Part shown: piece by piece, positions 42,535 through 51,701 of the stretch
Numbering within the stretch: position 1 is the first letter of the stretch
Layout of the letters: the number at the start of each line of letters is the position of its first letter
Assembly (NCBI GenBank): GCA_963761655.1
Contig: CAVXHI010000010.1
Coordinates: 124,001 to 188,000, forward strand
Direction of reading: 5' to 3'
DNA: 64,000 nt
Source: RYN-122 sp963761655
GTDB lineage: Bacteria; Actinomycetota; Actinomycetes; Mycobacteriales; SCTD01
Position numbers and translations under genes: made by a program
The notes under the pieces: model-generated
The model's input: only the letters and a program-made list of their open reading frames with translations
Databases searched by the model: none
What the model was told of the DNA's origin: nothing

Positions 42535-45340
42535 GTGCTCAAGGGCGACCTCGCCGTGACGCCGCTCGCCGACGCCCTCGTCCAGCTCTCCGGCGGCGCC
42601 GCGACCGGCTGCCTGCGCGTGCTCGACCCCGTGGGCGAGGAGGCCAAGGTCTACCTGCGCGGCGGGTCGGTCTACGCCGTCCTCGTGCCCGGACGCCGCC
42701 CGCAGCTCGGCTCCCGCCTGGTCAGCTCCGGCACGCTCGCCCCCGAGGCGCTCGCCGAGGCCCTCGAGGCCCAGCGCACCGAGCTCCAGGGCTGGCGCCT
42801 CGGCGAGCTGCTCGTGCACCTCGGCTACGTCGACCAGGAGGTCGTGGAGGCCTTCGTCCACGAGCAGGTCCTCGCCGCCACCTGCGACCTCGTCTCCTGG
42901 ACCTCCGGCACCTGGCGCTTCCGCCCCAACGAGCGCACCCGCGAGGACGTCGCGCCGCCCGTCGACGTCCCGACCCTGATGGCCGCCGTCGCGCACCGCA
43001 CCGCGTCCTGGACCTCGATCGTCGCCGTCGTCGACGGTCCCGACGCCGTCCCCGTGCTGTCCGCCTCCGGCGGAGCCTCCTCCGAGACCGTCGTCGGTCC
43101 GGACGCGTGGTCGCTGCTGTGCAAGGTCGACGGCGTCCGCACCGTGGCCGAGCTCTCCCGCGACTGCGGCTTCACGCTGTACGAGGCCGGCCAGACCGTC
43201 CACGAGCTGGTCGACGCCGGGCTCGTGGAGATGTCCGACCCCTCCTCCGCGGTGGAGGAGCCCGCCCCCGCCTTCCTGCCCGGTGACCTCGCCTCCCGGC
43301 TGACGGCCGCCTTCGCGCCCTCCACCCCCGACGTCGCGCCCTCCGCCCCCGCCGAGCCCGTCGACGTCGCCGCCCTGATCTCCTCCGCTCTCCGCGAGCC
43401 CCCGGCCGACCCGCTCGACCAGGTGTCGGCCGCCCTGTCGGCCCTGCTCGGCCCGGGGCCGTCCGGCGAGGACGCCTTCGTCGTCCCCGCCCGCCGGACG
43501 CCGGTCAAGACGCCCGAGCAGCTCGCCGCCGAGCAGGCCCGGGCGGAGAAGACCGAGCGCGACCGGCTGCGCCGGTCCCGCGACGCCGCCGAGCTCGCGG
43601 CCGCCCAGGCGGACCTCGAGGCCGGCCGGCTCGCGCAGCAGCAGGAGGCCGAGGCTGCGCTGGACGCGGACCACGTCGCGGAGGTCGTGGACCTGCAGGC
43701 GGCGCGCGAGGCGGCCCGGGTGGCGGCTGCCGAAGCGGAGCGGGTCGAGGCGGAGCGCGTCGAGGCGGAGCGGGTCGAGGCGGAGCGGGTCGAGGCTGAG
43801 CAGGCCGCGGCCGAGGAGCAGGCCCGGCTCGAGGCGGAGCGAGTCGCCGCGGAGCAGGCCGCCGCCGAGGAGCAGGCACGGGTCGAGGCTGAGCGCGTCG
43901 AGGCTGAGCGCGTCGAGGCTGAGCGCGTCGAGGCGGAGCGGAACGCGGCCGAGGAGCAGGCCCGGCTCGAATCCGAGCAGGCACGGGCCGAGGCGGAGCG
44001 AGTCGCGGCCGAGCAGACCGCCGCCGAGGAGCAGGCACGGGCCGAGGCCGAGCAGGCCGCCGCCGAGGAGCAGGCACGCCTCGAGGCCGAGCAGGCCGCA
44101 GCCGAGGAGCAGGCACGCCTCCAGGCCGAGCAGGCAGCCGCCGAGGAGCAGGCACGCCTCCAGGCCGAGCAGGCCGCCGTCGAGGAGCAGGCACGCCTCC
44201 AGGCCGAGCAGGCCGCAGCCGAGGAGCAGGCACGCCTCCAGGCCGAGCAGGCCGCAGCCGAGCAGGCACGGGCCGAGGCTGAGCGAGTCGCGGCCGAGCA
44301 GGCCGCGGCCGAGCAGGCGCGTCTCGAGGCCGAACGAGTCGCGGCCGAGCGAGCGGCGGCCGAGCAGGCCCTGGCGCAGGAGCAGGCGCGGCTCGAGGCC
44401 GAGCGGGCCGCGGCGGAGCAGGCGCGGGCGGAGGCCGAGCGGATCTCCGCGGAGCGGGTCGCCGCAGAGCAGGCCGCTGCCGAGGAGCAGGCACGGCTCG
44501 AGGCCGAGAGGGCAGCGGCGGAGCAGGCGGCGGCGGAGCGCGCCCGGCTCGAGGCGGAGAGGGTCGAGCAGGCCCGCGCGGCCGAGGCCCTGCGGGTCGC
44601 CATCGAAGCGGAGCGCCAGCGCGAGGCGGAGCGGCTCGCCGAGGAGCAGGCCCGCCACGAGGCCGAGCAGCAGCGCCTCCAGGCCGACGCCGCCCAGCGC
44701 CAGGCCGAGGAGCAGGCCCGCGCCCAGGCCCAGGCCGCCGCGGACGAGCAGGCCCGTCTCCAGGGCCGAGGAGCAGGCCCGCGCTCAGGCCCAGGCCGCC
44801 GCGGACGAGCAGGCCCGCCTCCAGGCCGAGGAGCAGGCCCGCGCTCAGGCCCAGGCTGCGGCCGAGCAGATCGAAGCCCAGCGCCTCGCCGAGGCCCGTG
44901 CGGAGGCGCAGGCTCTCGCCGACGAGGCAGAGGCGCGTGCCCGCGCGGAGGAGCAGCAGCGCCTGGCCCAGCAGCAGGCCGACGAGCTGGCCGCCTCCAC
45001 CCAGCCGGTCGGCCCGCCCGTCGACCACGAGCAGGCCTTCGCCGCCTTCGCCGAGCTCCGCGCCGCCGCCGACAGCGCCCCCGAGGTGCAGGCGGACGAG
45101 ACGCCGGAAGCCGACCAGGTCGAGCCCGCGGTCGAGGACGAGCCCTGGCAGCAGCCCTGGGGCGCGGAGGAGACCGACACCGCCTCGCTGCTCCGCGAGC
45201 TCTCGTCGCTGGGCCTCGACGACGACGCCCCGCCGCCCCCGCCGGTCCGCCCGCCCTCCCAGGCACCGACCCGCCCGACCTCGTCGGCGGCCACGGCAGC
45301 GGCGGGCAAGAAGCGCAAGGGCCTCTTCAGCCGCAGCTGA
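42535..45340 (+). CDS. DUF4388 protein with long alanine/glutamate coiled coil (one frame break)
   Basis: About 934 residues after removing one extra G in the GGG at 44763-44765. Residues 1-250 hold a DUF4388 (PATAN) domain (KGDLAVTPLADALVQLSGGA, GWRLGELLVHLGYVD) as found in bacterial signalling proteins. Residues about 330-850 are a continuous coiled coil of AEQAAAEEQARL-type units, five of them exact 39-bp tandem repeats. The tail is acidic then PPPPPVRPP and ends KKRKGLFSRS. GGGAGGT precedes the GTG. It could be a cytoskeletal or polar scaffold; no homologue of known function is recognised. Confidence 0.75.
44047..44241 (+). repeat. Five 39-bp tandem repeats inside the coiled-coil gene
   Basis: Units start at 44047, 44086, 44125, 44164 and 44203. 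Each encodes AEQAAAEEQARLQ with one or two substitutions (E for Q in unit 1, V in unit 4). A degenerate sixth unit follows. Thirteen-residue units do not divide into heptads (13/7), so the superhelix must adjust or use a hendecad-like register. Copy number may vary between strains. Confidence 0.85.
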
Positions 45341-45492
45341 GCGGCAGGCGCGCCGGGTCGTCAGACCGGGTGCAGCCGGACCTCGTGAGCTGGTGAAGGC
45401 AGAGCGCCCTCGGCGGCCGGCGCCACGGAGGAGGACAGCCTGCGGGTCACCTCGGAGTCGAAGCGACAACGCAGTGCGGTCTCGCGCGCCCG

Positions 45493-46416
45493 TCAGAAGC
45501 GGAGCAGTCCGGCTCTCGCCGCTGCCGCAGCTCTCGCCGGCGACACCGGGGCGTCGTCGGCCGGTGCCGGGTCGACTGCGGCCGCGACGCCTCCGGCGAC
45601 CAGCTCGGCGTCGTCGGGGACCTGCCGCTTGACCAGCGCGAGCGCCACGGGCCCGAGCTCGTGGTGCCGCGCCGCCGTCCCGACGAACCCGACCTCGCGC
45701 TCGCCCATCAGCACGGGAGCACCGTGCGGGGGGAGCTCGCTGTCGCTGCCGTCCAGGTGCAGCAGCACGAGCCGGCGGGGCGGCCGCCCGAGGTTGTGCA
45801 CGCGGGCGACCGTCTCCTGCCCGCGGTAGCAGCCCTTGTCCAGGTGCACCGCCCCCGACAGCCAGCCGACCTCGTGGGGCAGCGTCCGGTGGTCGGTGTC
45901 GAGCCCGAGACGGGGACGCCGGGCGGCGACCCGCAGGGCCTCCCAGGCCAGGACCCCGGCGACCGGCCCCTCCCACGCCTCGAGGTCCTCGGGGGCGAGG
46001 AGCCCGCGCGACGTCCACACCCGCTCAGGGGAGAGCTGCACCGTCACGCGGAGCATGAACTGCATCCTCTGCAGGAACGCGACCAGCGCGGGGCCGGTGC
46101 CGGGCTCGACCACGACCCAGGTCGTCTCGCCGTCGTCCTGCAGCACGAGGTGGTGCTCGACGTGGCCCTGCGGTGAGAGCACCAGGCCCTCGACGGGCTC
46201 GGGCCCCAGGCCCAGCACGTGCTGGGACAGCAGGGAGTGCAGCCAGGTCAGCCGGTCCGGCCCGTCGACGCGGACGACGTCGTGGTGGGACAGGTCCACC
46301 AGCGCCTCCCCCGCCTCCAGCAGCCGCTGCTCCCGGTAGGGGTCGCCGTAGTGCCCGGCGACGCCGGCGTCGGGCGGGTCAGCGGGGACGGCACCGGGAC
46401 GCGACAGGAGGCTCAC
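45493..46416 (-). CDS. ygfZ: Folate-binding YgfZ-family protein
   Basis: A 307-residue GCV-T-like protein that helps Fe-S cluster enzyme maturation with tetrahydrofolate. The diagnostic motif KGCYRGQE with its conserved Cys is present (HLDKGCYRGQETVARVHNLG). The N-terminus starts VDLSHHDVVRVDGPDRLTWL. In mycobacteria ygfZ is close to pabC; here pabC and a Fur gene are 6 kb away, with the three-paralogue secreted array in between, as if inserted. Confidence 0.93.
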   Translation of the reverse strand: MSLLSRPGAVPADPPDAGVAGHYGDPYREQRLLEAGEALVDLSHHDVVRVDGPDRLTWLHSLLSQHVLGLGPEPVEGLVLSPQGHVEHHLVLQDDGETTWVVVEPGTGPALVAFLQRMQFMLRVTVQLSPERVWTSRGLLAPEDLEAWEGPVAGVLAWEALRVAARRPRLGLDTDHRTLPHEVGWLSGAVHLDKGCYRGQETVARVHNLGRPPRRLVLLHLDGSDSELPPHGAPVLMGEREVGFVGTAARHHELGPVALALVKRQVPDDAELVAGGVAAAVDPAPADDAPVSPARAAAAARAGLLRF

Positions 46417-46432
46417 GACCCGCCCAACGCGG

Positions 46433-46462
46433 CGCGGCCCCCCGGCATGCCGGGAGGCCGCG
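46433..46462 (-). terminator. Terminator after the secreted-paralogue array
   Basis: CGCGGCC and GGCCGCG enclose CCCGG-CAT-GCCGGG, giving a long GC-rich hairpin 14 bp past the stop of the last array gene and just before the ygfZ start. Confidence 0.65.
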
Positions 46463-46475
46463 TCGACGAGCAGGA

Positions 46476-47537
46476 CTAGCGGATCCGGACGCGCACCTTG
46501 GGGCTCGTGCCGGCGGCGTTGTCGTTGTCGACCCCGGTGCCGGTGAACAGGTCGTAGGTGGCGTTGCTGCCGAAGGTCCGGGTCACGTTGTAGGTGCCCG
46601 TGGAGCTGACCCGGGCGCGGCTCGCGATGACGCGCTTGCCGCCCGGCGGCTGGTAGAAGACCGTGACCAGCTGGCCCTTGCGCTTGGGCAGCGTGCTGCC
46701 GGTGAAGCGGTAGGTGCGGGTGCCGGTCCGGGTGACCTTGAGGTTGAGGTCGGTGCGGACGGTGAGGACGGTCGTCTCGCTCATGACGCCGCCGCTGAGC
46801 ACGTAGAGGCGGGTGTTGCCGCTCGGGCCGACCTCGAAGCTGAAGTCGCCGTTCTCGTCGGCCTCACCGCTGCGCACCAGGACGTAGTCGGTGCTGGGGC
46901 GGCTGTAGGCGTAGAGCTCGACGGCGGCGCCGGGCTGGGCCGTCCCGGTGACCAGCGACTTCTGCTTCGCGGTGATGGTCGCGGGCGTGACGTCGACGGT
47001 CGGGGTGGCCGCCTGGGCGGGGCCGCTCGGGCTGGGCGTCGTGCTCGCCGTCGGGGTGGCCGAGGCGCTGCCGCCGCCGCCCGGGACGACGCAGGGGACG
47101 CCCGGCACGGGGATCGGGCAGGCCGCGGGGCTGGTGGTGGGGCTGGCGCTGCCGGACGGCTGCGGCGTCGTCGTGGCACTGGGCGAGGCGCTCGCTCCAC
47201 CACCACCGCCGGGCGGGGCGAGGCAGGTGCCGTCGACGGGGACCTCCAGCCCCGGGCACGCGGTGGCCGAGGGACTCGCGGACGGGCTCGTCGTCGGGCT
47301 GCCGGTGGCGCCCGTGCTCGGGGTCGTCGTCGGCGAGGCGCTCGCCCCGCCACCGCCGGGCGGTGCCAGACAGGTGCCCGCGACCGGGACCTCGACGCCC
47401 GCGCACGGCGTCGCCTCGGCCACGGGCAGACCGGGGACGAGGGCCGACGTGCCGGCCGAGGCGCTGAGGGTGGTCCCGGCGACGGTGGCAGCGACGACTG
47501 CTCCGACCAGGCCGATCACGAGGCGAGGACGACGCAC
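46476..47537 (-). CDS. Secreted paralogue 1: Pro/Thr/Ser spacer plus shared C-terminal module
   Basis: A 353-residue exported protein (signal segment RLVIGLVGAVVAATVAGTTL, GTG start after GGAGAAG). Residues about 40-170 are low-complexity with three two-cysteine units, each C-x8-10-C followed by a PGGGG run (VPVAGTCLAPPGGGG, VPVDGTCLAPPGGGGG, VPGVPCVVPGGGG). The last 175 residues are the module shared with the next two genes: YAYSRPSTDY, VGPSGNTRLY, RTYRFTGSTLPKRKGQLVTV and GTYNVTRTF. No LPXTG or membrane anchor. Likely a surface or matrix protein of unknown role. Confidence 0.72.
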   Translation of the reverse strand: MRRPRLVIGLVGAVVAATVAGTTLSASAGTSALVPGLPVAEATPCAGVEVPVAGTCLAPPGGGGASASPTTTPSTGATGSPTTSPSASPSATACPGLEVPVDGTCLAPPGGGGGASASPSATTTPQPSGSASPTTSPAACPIPVPGVPCVVPGGGGSASATPTASTTPSPSGPAQAATPTVDVTPATITAKQKSLVTGTAQPGAAVELYAYSRPSTDYVLVRSGEADENGDFSFEVGPSGNTRLYVLSGGVMSETTVLTVRTDLNLKVTRTGTRTYRFTGSTLPKRKGQLVTVFYQPPGGKRVIASRARVSSTGTYNVTRTFGSNATYDLFTGTGVDNDNAAGTSPKVRVRIR

Positions 47538-47574
47538 GGGCTTCTCCAGGGGTTCGGGGTGGGCTGAGTGTGGC

Positions 47575-49554
47575 TCAGCCGAGGACGGCACGGAGCCGGT
47601 TGCTCTCGTTGCCGGCGTTGTTGATGTCGGTGCCCGTGGCGGTGAACAGGGTGACGGTGCCGCCGCCGGAGAACCTCCGGGTGACGTCGTAGGTCCCCTT
47701 GGCCGACACCCGGGCACGGGCGGCGATCACCCGGCTGCCGCTCCCGGACGAGTAGAAGACGGTCACGAGCTGGCCCGACCGCTTGGGGAGCGTGCTGCCC
47801 GTGAAGCGGTAGGTGCGGACCCCTGTCCGGACGACCTTGAGGTTGATCGACGTCCGTACCGTCAGGACGACGCTCTCGCTGTCCTGCCGGCCGCTGCCGT
47901 CGACGCGCGTGGTGCGGACGAACAGGCGGGTGTTGCCGCTCGGCCCGACCTGGAAGCCGATCGTCCCGTCCTGGGTCGCCACCCCCCGCCGCACCACGAC
48001 GTACCGGGTGCTGGGCCGGCTGTACGCGTGGAGCTCGACGATCGCTCCGGGGAACGTCGTCGCCCGGACGCCGACCCCCTCCTGCGAGGTGATCGTGCTC
48101 CGCTCCAGCGTCACGACCGGCCGGACCGTGGCGGTCGCGGTGCTGGGCGGCGGGGACGGCGCCGCCGCGACGGTGTGCGTCGAGGAGTCCGAGCAGGTCC
48201 CGGCGGGCGTACCGGAGGTCGCTCCGGTACCCGCGCCCCGGGCCTGCGTGCACTGCGTCCTGGACGGCTCGTCGAGCGCGACCTTGACGATCTGCGTCCC
48301 GGCCTCGCCGGCCGTGGTCAGCACCGTCGCGGTCGCGACGCCGGTGTCGTCGGTGACGAGCGCGGTCGCGGCGAGCTGTCCGGGCCCGACCTCCGTCGCG
48401 GTGAGGGCGGCCCGGCGCACCGCTGCCCCGGTCGCGGCGGTGACCGTGGCGCGGAAGCTGCGGGTCTGGCCGGACACGGTCGTCGCGGCCGACGGCGTCA
48501 GCTCGACGAAGCGGGCGAGCGAGGCGTCGACCGGGGCCAGCGTCGTCGTGCGGGTGATCTCGTCCTGCGGCTCGGAGGGGTCCGGGCCGACGGTCCCGCC
48601 CGCCTGCTGCACCCAGACCTGCAGCGTGTCCGTCCCGGTCCTGGTACCGCCGAACGTGCAGGTGGCGACCCCGGCGTTGCTGCTCTCCCCGCACCCGGAC
48701 CGCACCTGGTCGGCCGGCGCGGCGTTCGGCCCGCTCCCCACGCGGAGCAGGGGCGTCACCCCGGCGACGACGTCGCCCGAGCCGTTGCGCAGCGTCACGG
48801 GGATCGTGGTCGTCGCGCCCTGCTGGGCGGAGGCGGCCTCGGGCTCGGCGTCCAGGCTCCGGACGGCCTCGACCGCGGCGTCGGAGCCGGGGAGGCCGCC
48901 GTTCGAGAAGGTGGCCCGCCCCTCGGTGAGCAGCTCGCCGGTGTCGGCCGTGCCGTTGCTGTTGCGGTCCAGGAAGGCCTCGACCCGGGCGCCCCCAGCG
49001 GTCAGCCCGGCGACCCCGATGCGCACCACGCCGCCCGAGTAGCCGTACTGGGCGACGTCGACCCCGGTGGGGTTGTTGCTGTTCGGCGTCTGGCTGGGGG
49101 CGGCCCCGGCAGCGTCGGCGGCGACGTCGGGGTTGCCGCCCGACGCCGGGCGGGCCGGGTTCGGGGTGACGCTCGGGCCGGGCGCGTAGGACTGCGTGCT
49201 CCCCGGCGTGGCCAGCGGCCCGACGGCGGTCCCGGCGTTGGTGTACGTCGCTCCCGAGGCCGGCGGGGTGGTCTCGGGGGTCGTGCAGAAGTCGACGTCC
49301 TGGCTCGGGCCCTCGGGCAGCTCGGTCAGGCGCACGGTCGCCGTCGCGGCGTCGGTGGCCTGCACGCCCCGGGCGTCGACGGGCTGCAGGGTGACGACCA
49401 GGCAGGTGCCGGCCGCGCCCGCGACGGACGACAGTCGCAGCGCCGTCGTCGCGTCGGCCTGCGCCGGGCCGGCCAGGAGGGCGACACCGGCGACGACGGT
49501 GGCAGCCGCGGTCGAGAGCGAGACGGCCAGCCGGCCGGAGGACGAGCGGGTCAT
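47575..49554 (-). CDS. Secreted paralogue 2 with shared C-terminal module
   Basis: A 659-residue exported protein: signal peptide ending GPAQA, then beta-rich Ig-like domains (ARVEAFLDRNSNGTADTGEL resembles a calcium-binding turn; TVSGQTRSFRATVTAATGA resembles a bacterial Ig domain), a threonine/proline linker, and the same C-terminal module (HAYSRPSTRYVVVRRG, VGPSGNTRLFVRT, RTYRFTGSTLPKRSGQLVTV). It is in line with paralogue 1, 37 bp upstream; a small GGCTGAG hairpin overlaps its stop. Role unknown; adhesion is a guess. Confidence 0.72.
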   Translation of the reverse strand: MTRSSSGRLAVSLSTAAATVVAGVALLAGPAQADATTALRLSSVAGAAGTCLVVTLQPVDARGVQATDAATATVRLTELPEGPSQDVDFCTTPETTPPASGATYTNAGTAVGPLATPGSTQSYAPGPSVTPNPARPASGGNPDVAADAAGAAPSQTPNSNNPTGVDVAQYGYSGGVVRIGVAGLTAGGARVEAFLDRNSNGTADTGELLTEGRATFSNGGLPGSDAAVEAVRSLDAEPEAASAQQGATTTIPVTLRNGSGDVVAGVTPLLRVGSGPNAAPADQVRSGCGESSNAGVATCTFGGTRTGTDTLQVWVQQAGGTVGPDPSEPQDEITRTTTLAPVDASLARFVELTPSAATTVSGQTRSFRATVTAATGAAVRRAALTATEVGPGQLAATALVTDDTGVATATVLTTAGEAGTQIVKVALDEPSRTQCTQARGAGTGATSGTPAGTCSDSSTHTVAAAPSPPPSTATATVRPVVTLERSTITSQEGVGVRATTFPGAIVELHAYSRPSTRYVVVRRGVATQDGTIGFQVGPSGNTRLFVRTTRVDGSGRQDSESVVLTVRTSINLKVVRTGVRTYRFTGSTLPKRSGQLVTVFYSSGSGSRVIAARARVSAKGTYDVTRRFSGGGTVTLFTATGTDINNAGNESNRLRAVLG

Positions 49555-49588
49555 GCGGCTCCTCGGGGGCCGGGACGGGCCGTGGCCT

Positions 49589-49615
49589 GCGCCCGGGGCG
49601 GGAGGCCCCGGGCGC
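49589..49615 (-). terminator. Hairpin between paralogues 3 and 2
   Basis: GCGCCCGGGGC (49589-49599) and GCCCCGGGCGC (49605-49615) form a perfect 11-bp stem with a 5-base loop, 11 bp after the stop of paralogue 3. It suggests partial or full termination, so the genes may be independently expressed. Confidence 0.65.
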
Positions 49616-49625
49616 GTGGCGCGGA

Positions 49626-51608
49626 CTAGCGGATCGTCGTCCGGACGCGGTTGCTGTTGTTGGCCTCGTTGTCGTTGTCCCGGCCGGTGCCGGTGAACAG
49701 GACGAACGTGCCCGTGCCGCCGAAGGTGCGCGTCACGTTGTAGGTGCCCTGCTCGGTGACCCGCGCCCGGCTGGCGATCGTCCTCGCCCCGCTGCTGTTC
49801 TCGTAGAACACGGTGACGAGCTGGCCCCGGCGCTTGGGCAGCGTGCTGCCGGTGAAGCGGTAGGTGCGGGTGCCGGTGCGGACGACCTTGAGGTTGATCG
49901 ACGTCCGGACCGACAGGACCACCGTCTCGGGGTTCCTGACCGTGACGCCGCCGCGCGTGCTCTGGGCGTACAGGCGGGTGTTGCCGCTCGGCCCGACCTC
50001 GAAGGCGTAGGTGCCGTCGCTGTCGATGACGCCGGTGCGCACGCTCTTGTACTGCGTGTTCGGCCGGCTGTACGCGAAGATCTCGATCGTGCTGCCCGGC
50101 GTGCCGGTGCCGCTGACGACCGACTTCTGCGAGGCCGTGATGGTCGACGGGGACACCGTCACCGTGGGGGTCGCCGGCCGCGTGTCCACCGTCTGCGTGG
50201 CCGACGGCGTGGGCGACGGCGCTGCGGGGGTCACGGTGTAGCAGTTCGTGCAGACCGGGGAGGCGACGCCGTCGGTGCGCGTGGCGGTGACGTTCCGGTC
50301 ACCGACAGCCGTGCCCGGGGCGACCGAGAAGGTGGCCTTGAGCTGGGTGTCGCTGAGCAGCTGGACGGCCGTGGTGGTGACCCCGGCGCCGCTGACGTCG
50401 ACCCGGGTGCCCTTGGCGAACCCGGTGCCGGTGACGACGAAGCTCTTGGTGGAGCCGACGGCCTGGCTCTTGTCGGTGCCGGCGGTCGCGGTGTCGCTGT
50501 CCAGCGAGGTCACCGTGGTGACCCGGCTCGGGGCCTGGTCGACGGTGAAGGTGCAGCCGCAGGAGTTCGAGCTGCCGTCGGTGTTGCGCACGACCGGCAG
50601 GTAGCGAGCCGGCGCGGCGTTGCGGAGGTCGAAGTCGGCCGTGTACGTGGTGGCGGTCGGCGTCGAGACCAGCGTGCCGCGGATCGTCAGGGCCTCGCGG
50701 GTGCTGGACCCCGGCTCGGCCGTGTACTGCAGGAACGGCGTGCCGGTCTGGCTGAGCCCGGAGCCGGTGAAGACCACGCGGGTCAGGGCCGGCCTGACGG
50801 CGGGGTCGTTGTTGCCGCCGGGCGGGTTCGTGCTGGTCAGCGGGGCGCCGTCGACGAAGAAGCCGCGCGACAGGGTCGTGGTCTTGCCGTTGAGGTTGGT
50901 GACGCGGACGTCGCGGGCGCCGGTGGCCGTGCCGGGAGCGACGGCGACGCGGCGCTTGAGCGCGGTCTTCGTCGTGATGCCCTCGGCGCTCTCGTCGACG
51001 TCGACCGTCGCGTTGTCGTCCGCGGGGGCCGTCACGGTGATGCCGCGGTCGACGGTGCTGGTGCCCGGCACGAGGAACTCGACCGTCGTGCCGCGCTCGA
51101 AGAAGTCTCCGGAGAGGGTGACGGGGGTGGCGCCCGAGCCCGTCTGCACGCCGTTCGGCGACAGGGCGGTCAGGACGAGGCTCGGGTCCGCCTGGACCAC
51201 GAAGCAGGACGGGCAGTCGACGGTCTGCATGAAGGCGTTCGTCGTCGTCACGGCGTAGGTGCCGGCGTCGATCGGGCCGTCGAGACCGAGGCCGTCGCCG
51301 GCGTCGCGGAAGTCGACGGTGGAGGTGCCGGTGGTGGTCGACCCGCTCGGCATCCCGGGCGTGATGGTCGCCGTGAAGGTGGACGACGGCTGGCCGACCC
51401 GCGTGAACGTCGCCGTCCGGCCGGGGGTGAACGGCGTCCCGTTGGCGTTCGGCGCGAACATGAACGTCAGCGCCTTGCTCTCGGTGTTGAAGGCGCTGTT
51501 CGGGTTGACCGTCAGACCGGCGGCCGAGGCCGAGGTGGCGAGGAGCACGCCGGCACCGACGGCGGCTGCCGTCAGGCCGGCGAGCAGGGGCAGAGAGCGC
51601 AGCTTCAC
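49626..51608 (-). CDS. Secreted paralogue 3: IPT/TIG repeats plus shared C-terminal module
   Basis: A 660-residue exported protein with signal peptide ending SASA. It has three or more IPT/TIG-type Ig domains (LTALSPNGVQTGSGATPVTL, LTRVVFTGSGLSQTGTPF, KSFVVTGTGFAKGTRVDVSG), cysteine pairs (DCPSCF, SCGCTF, VCTNCY), a Thr/Pro linker and the shared module (FAYSRPNTQYKSVRTG, VGPSGNTRLYAQS, RTYRFTGSTLPKRRGQLVTV, GTYNVTRTFGGTG). There is no wall-sorting signal. It is the first gene of the array, 93 bp from the Fur gene's end. Surface adhesin or matrix protein by inference. Confidence 0.74.
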   Translation of the reverse strand: MKLRSLPLLAGLTAAAVGAGVLLATSASAAGLTVNPNSAFNTESKALTFMFAPNANGTPFTPGRTATFTRVGQPSSTFTATITPGMPSGSTTTGTSTVDFRDAGDGLGLDGPIDAGTYAVTTTNAFMQTVDCPSCFVVQADPSLVLTALSPNGVQTGSGATPVTLSGDFFERGTTVEFLVPGTSTVDRGITVTAPADDNATVDVDESAEGITTKTALKRRVAVAPGTATGARDVRVTNLNGKTTTLSRGFFVDGAPLTSTNPPGGNNDPAVRPALTRVVFTGSGLSQTGTPFLQYTAEPGSSTREALTIRGTLVSTPTATTYTADFDLRNAAPARYLPVVRNTDGSSNSCGCTFTVDQAPSRVTTVTSLDSDTATAGTDKSQAVGSTKSFVVTGTGFAKGTRVDVSGAGVTTTAVQLLSDTQLKATFSVAPGTAVGDRNVTATRTDGVASPVCTNCYTVTPAAPSPTPSATQTVDTRPATPTVTVSPSTITASQKSVVSGTGTPGSTIEIFAYSRPNTQYKSVRTGVIDSDGTYAFEVGPSGNTRLYAQSTRGGVTVRNPETVVLSVRTSINLKVVRTGTRTYRFTGSTLPKRRGQLVTVFYENSSGARTIASRARVTEQGTYNVTRTFGGTGTFVLFTGTGRDNDNEANNSNRVRTTIR

Positions 51609-51701
51609 GGGACTCCTGTTCGAGGGCGCGGCCCGGACAGGGGTCGCTCACTGACTACGACGCTCCGACGCCGCCGCGGTCGCCTGACCGTGAGCCGGAC
51701 G

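Noticed and set aside
44047..44241. Regular 39-bp repeats as a CRISPR array
   Set aside because: Units are contiguous, without variable spacers, and encode an in-frame coiled coil.
43505..46018. Long open frames antisense to the coiled-coil gene, rich in LLGCGLLGLEA-type repeats
   Set aside because: They mirror the 39-bp repeats of the plus-strand gene, have no start signals and no conserved motifs; very high GC makes such open frames common.
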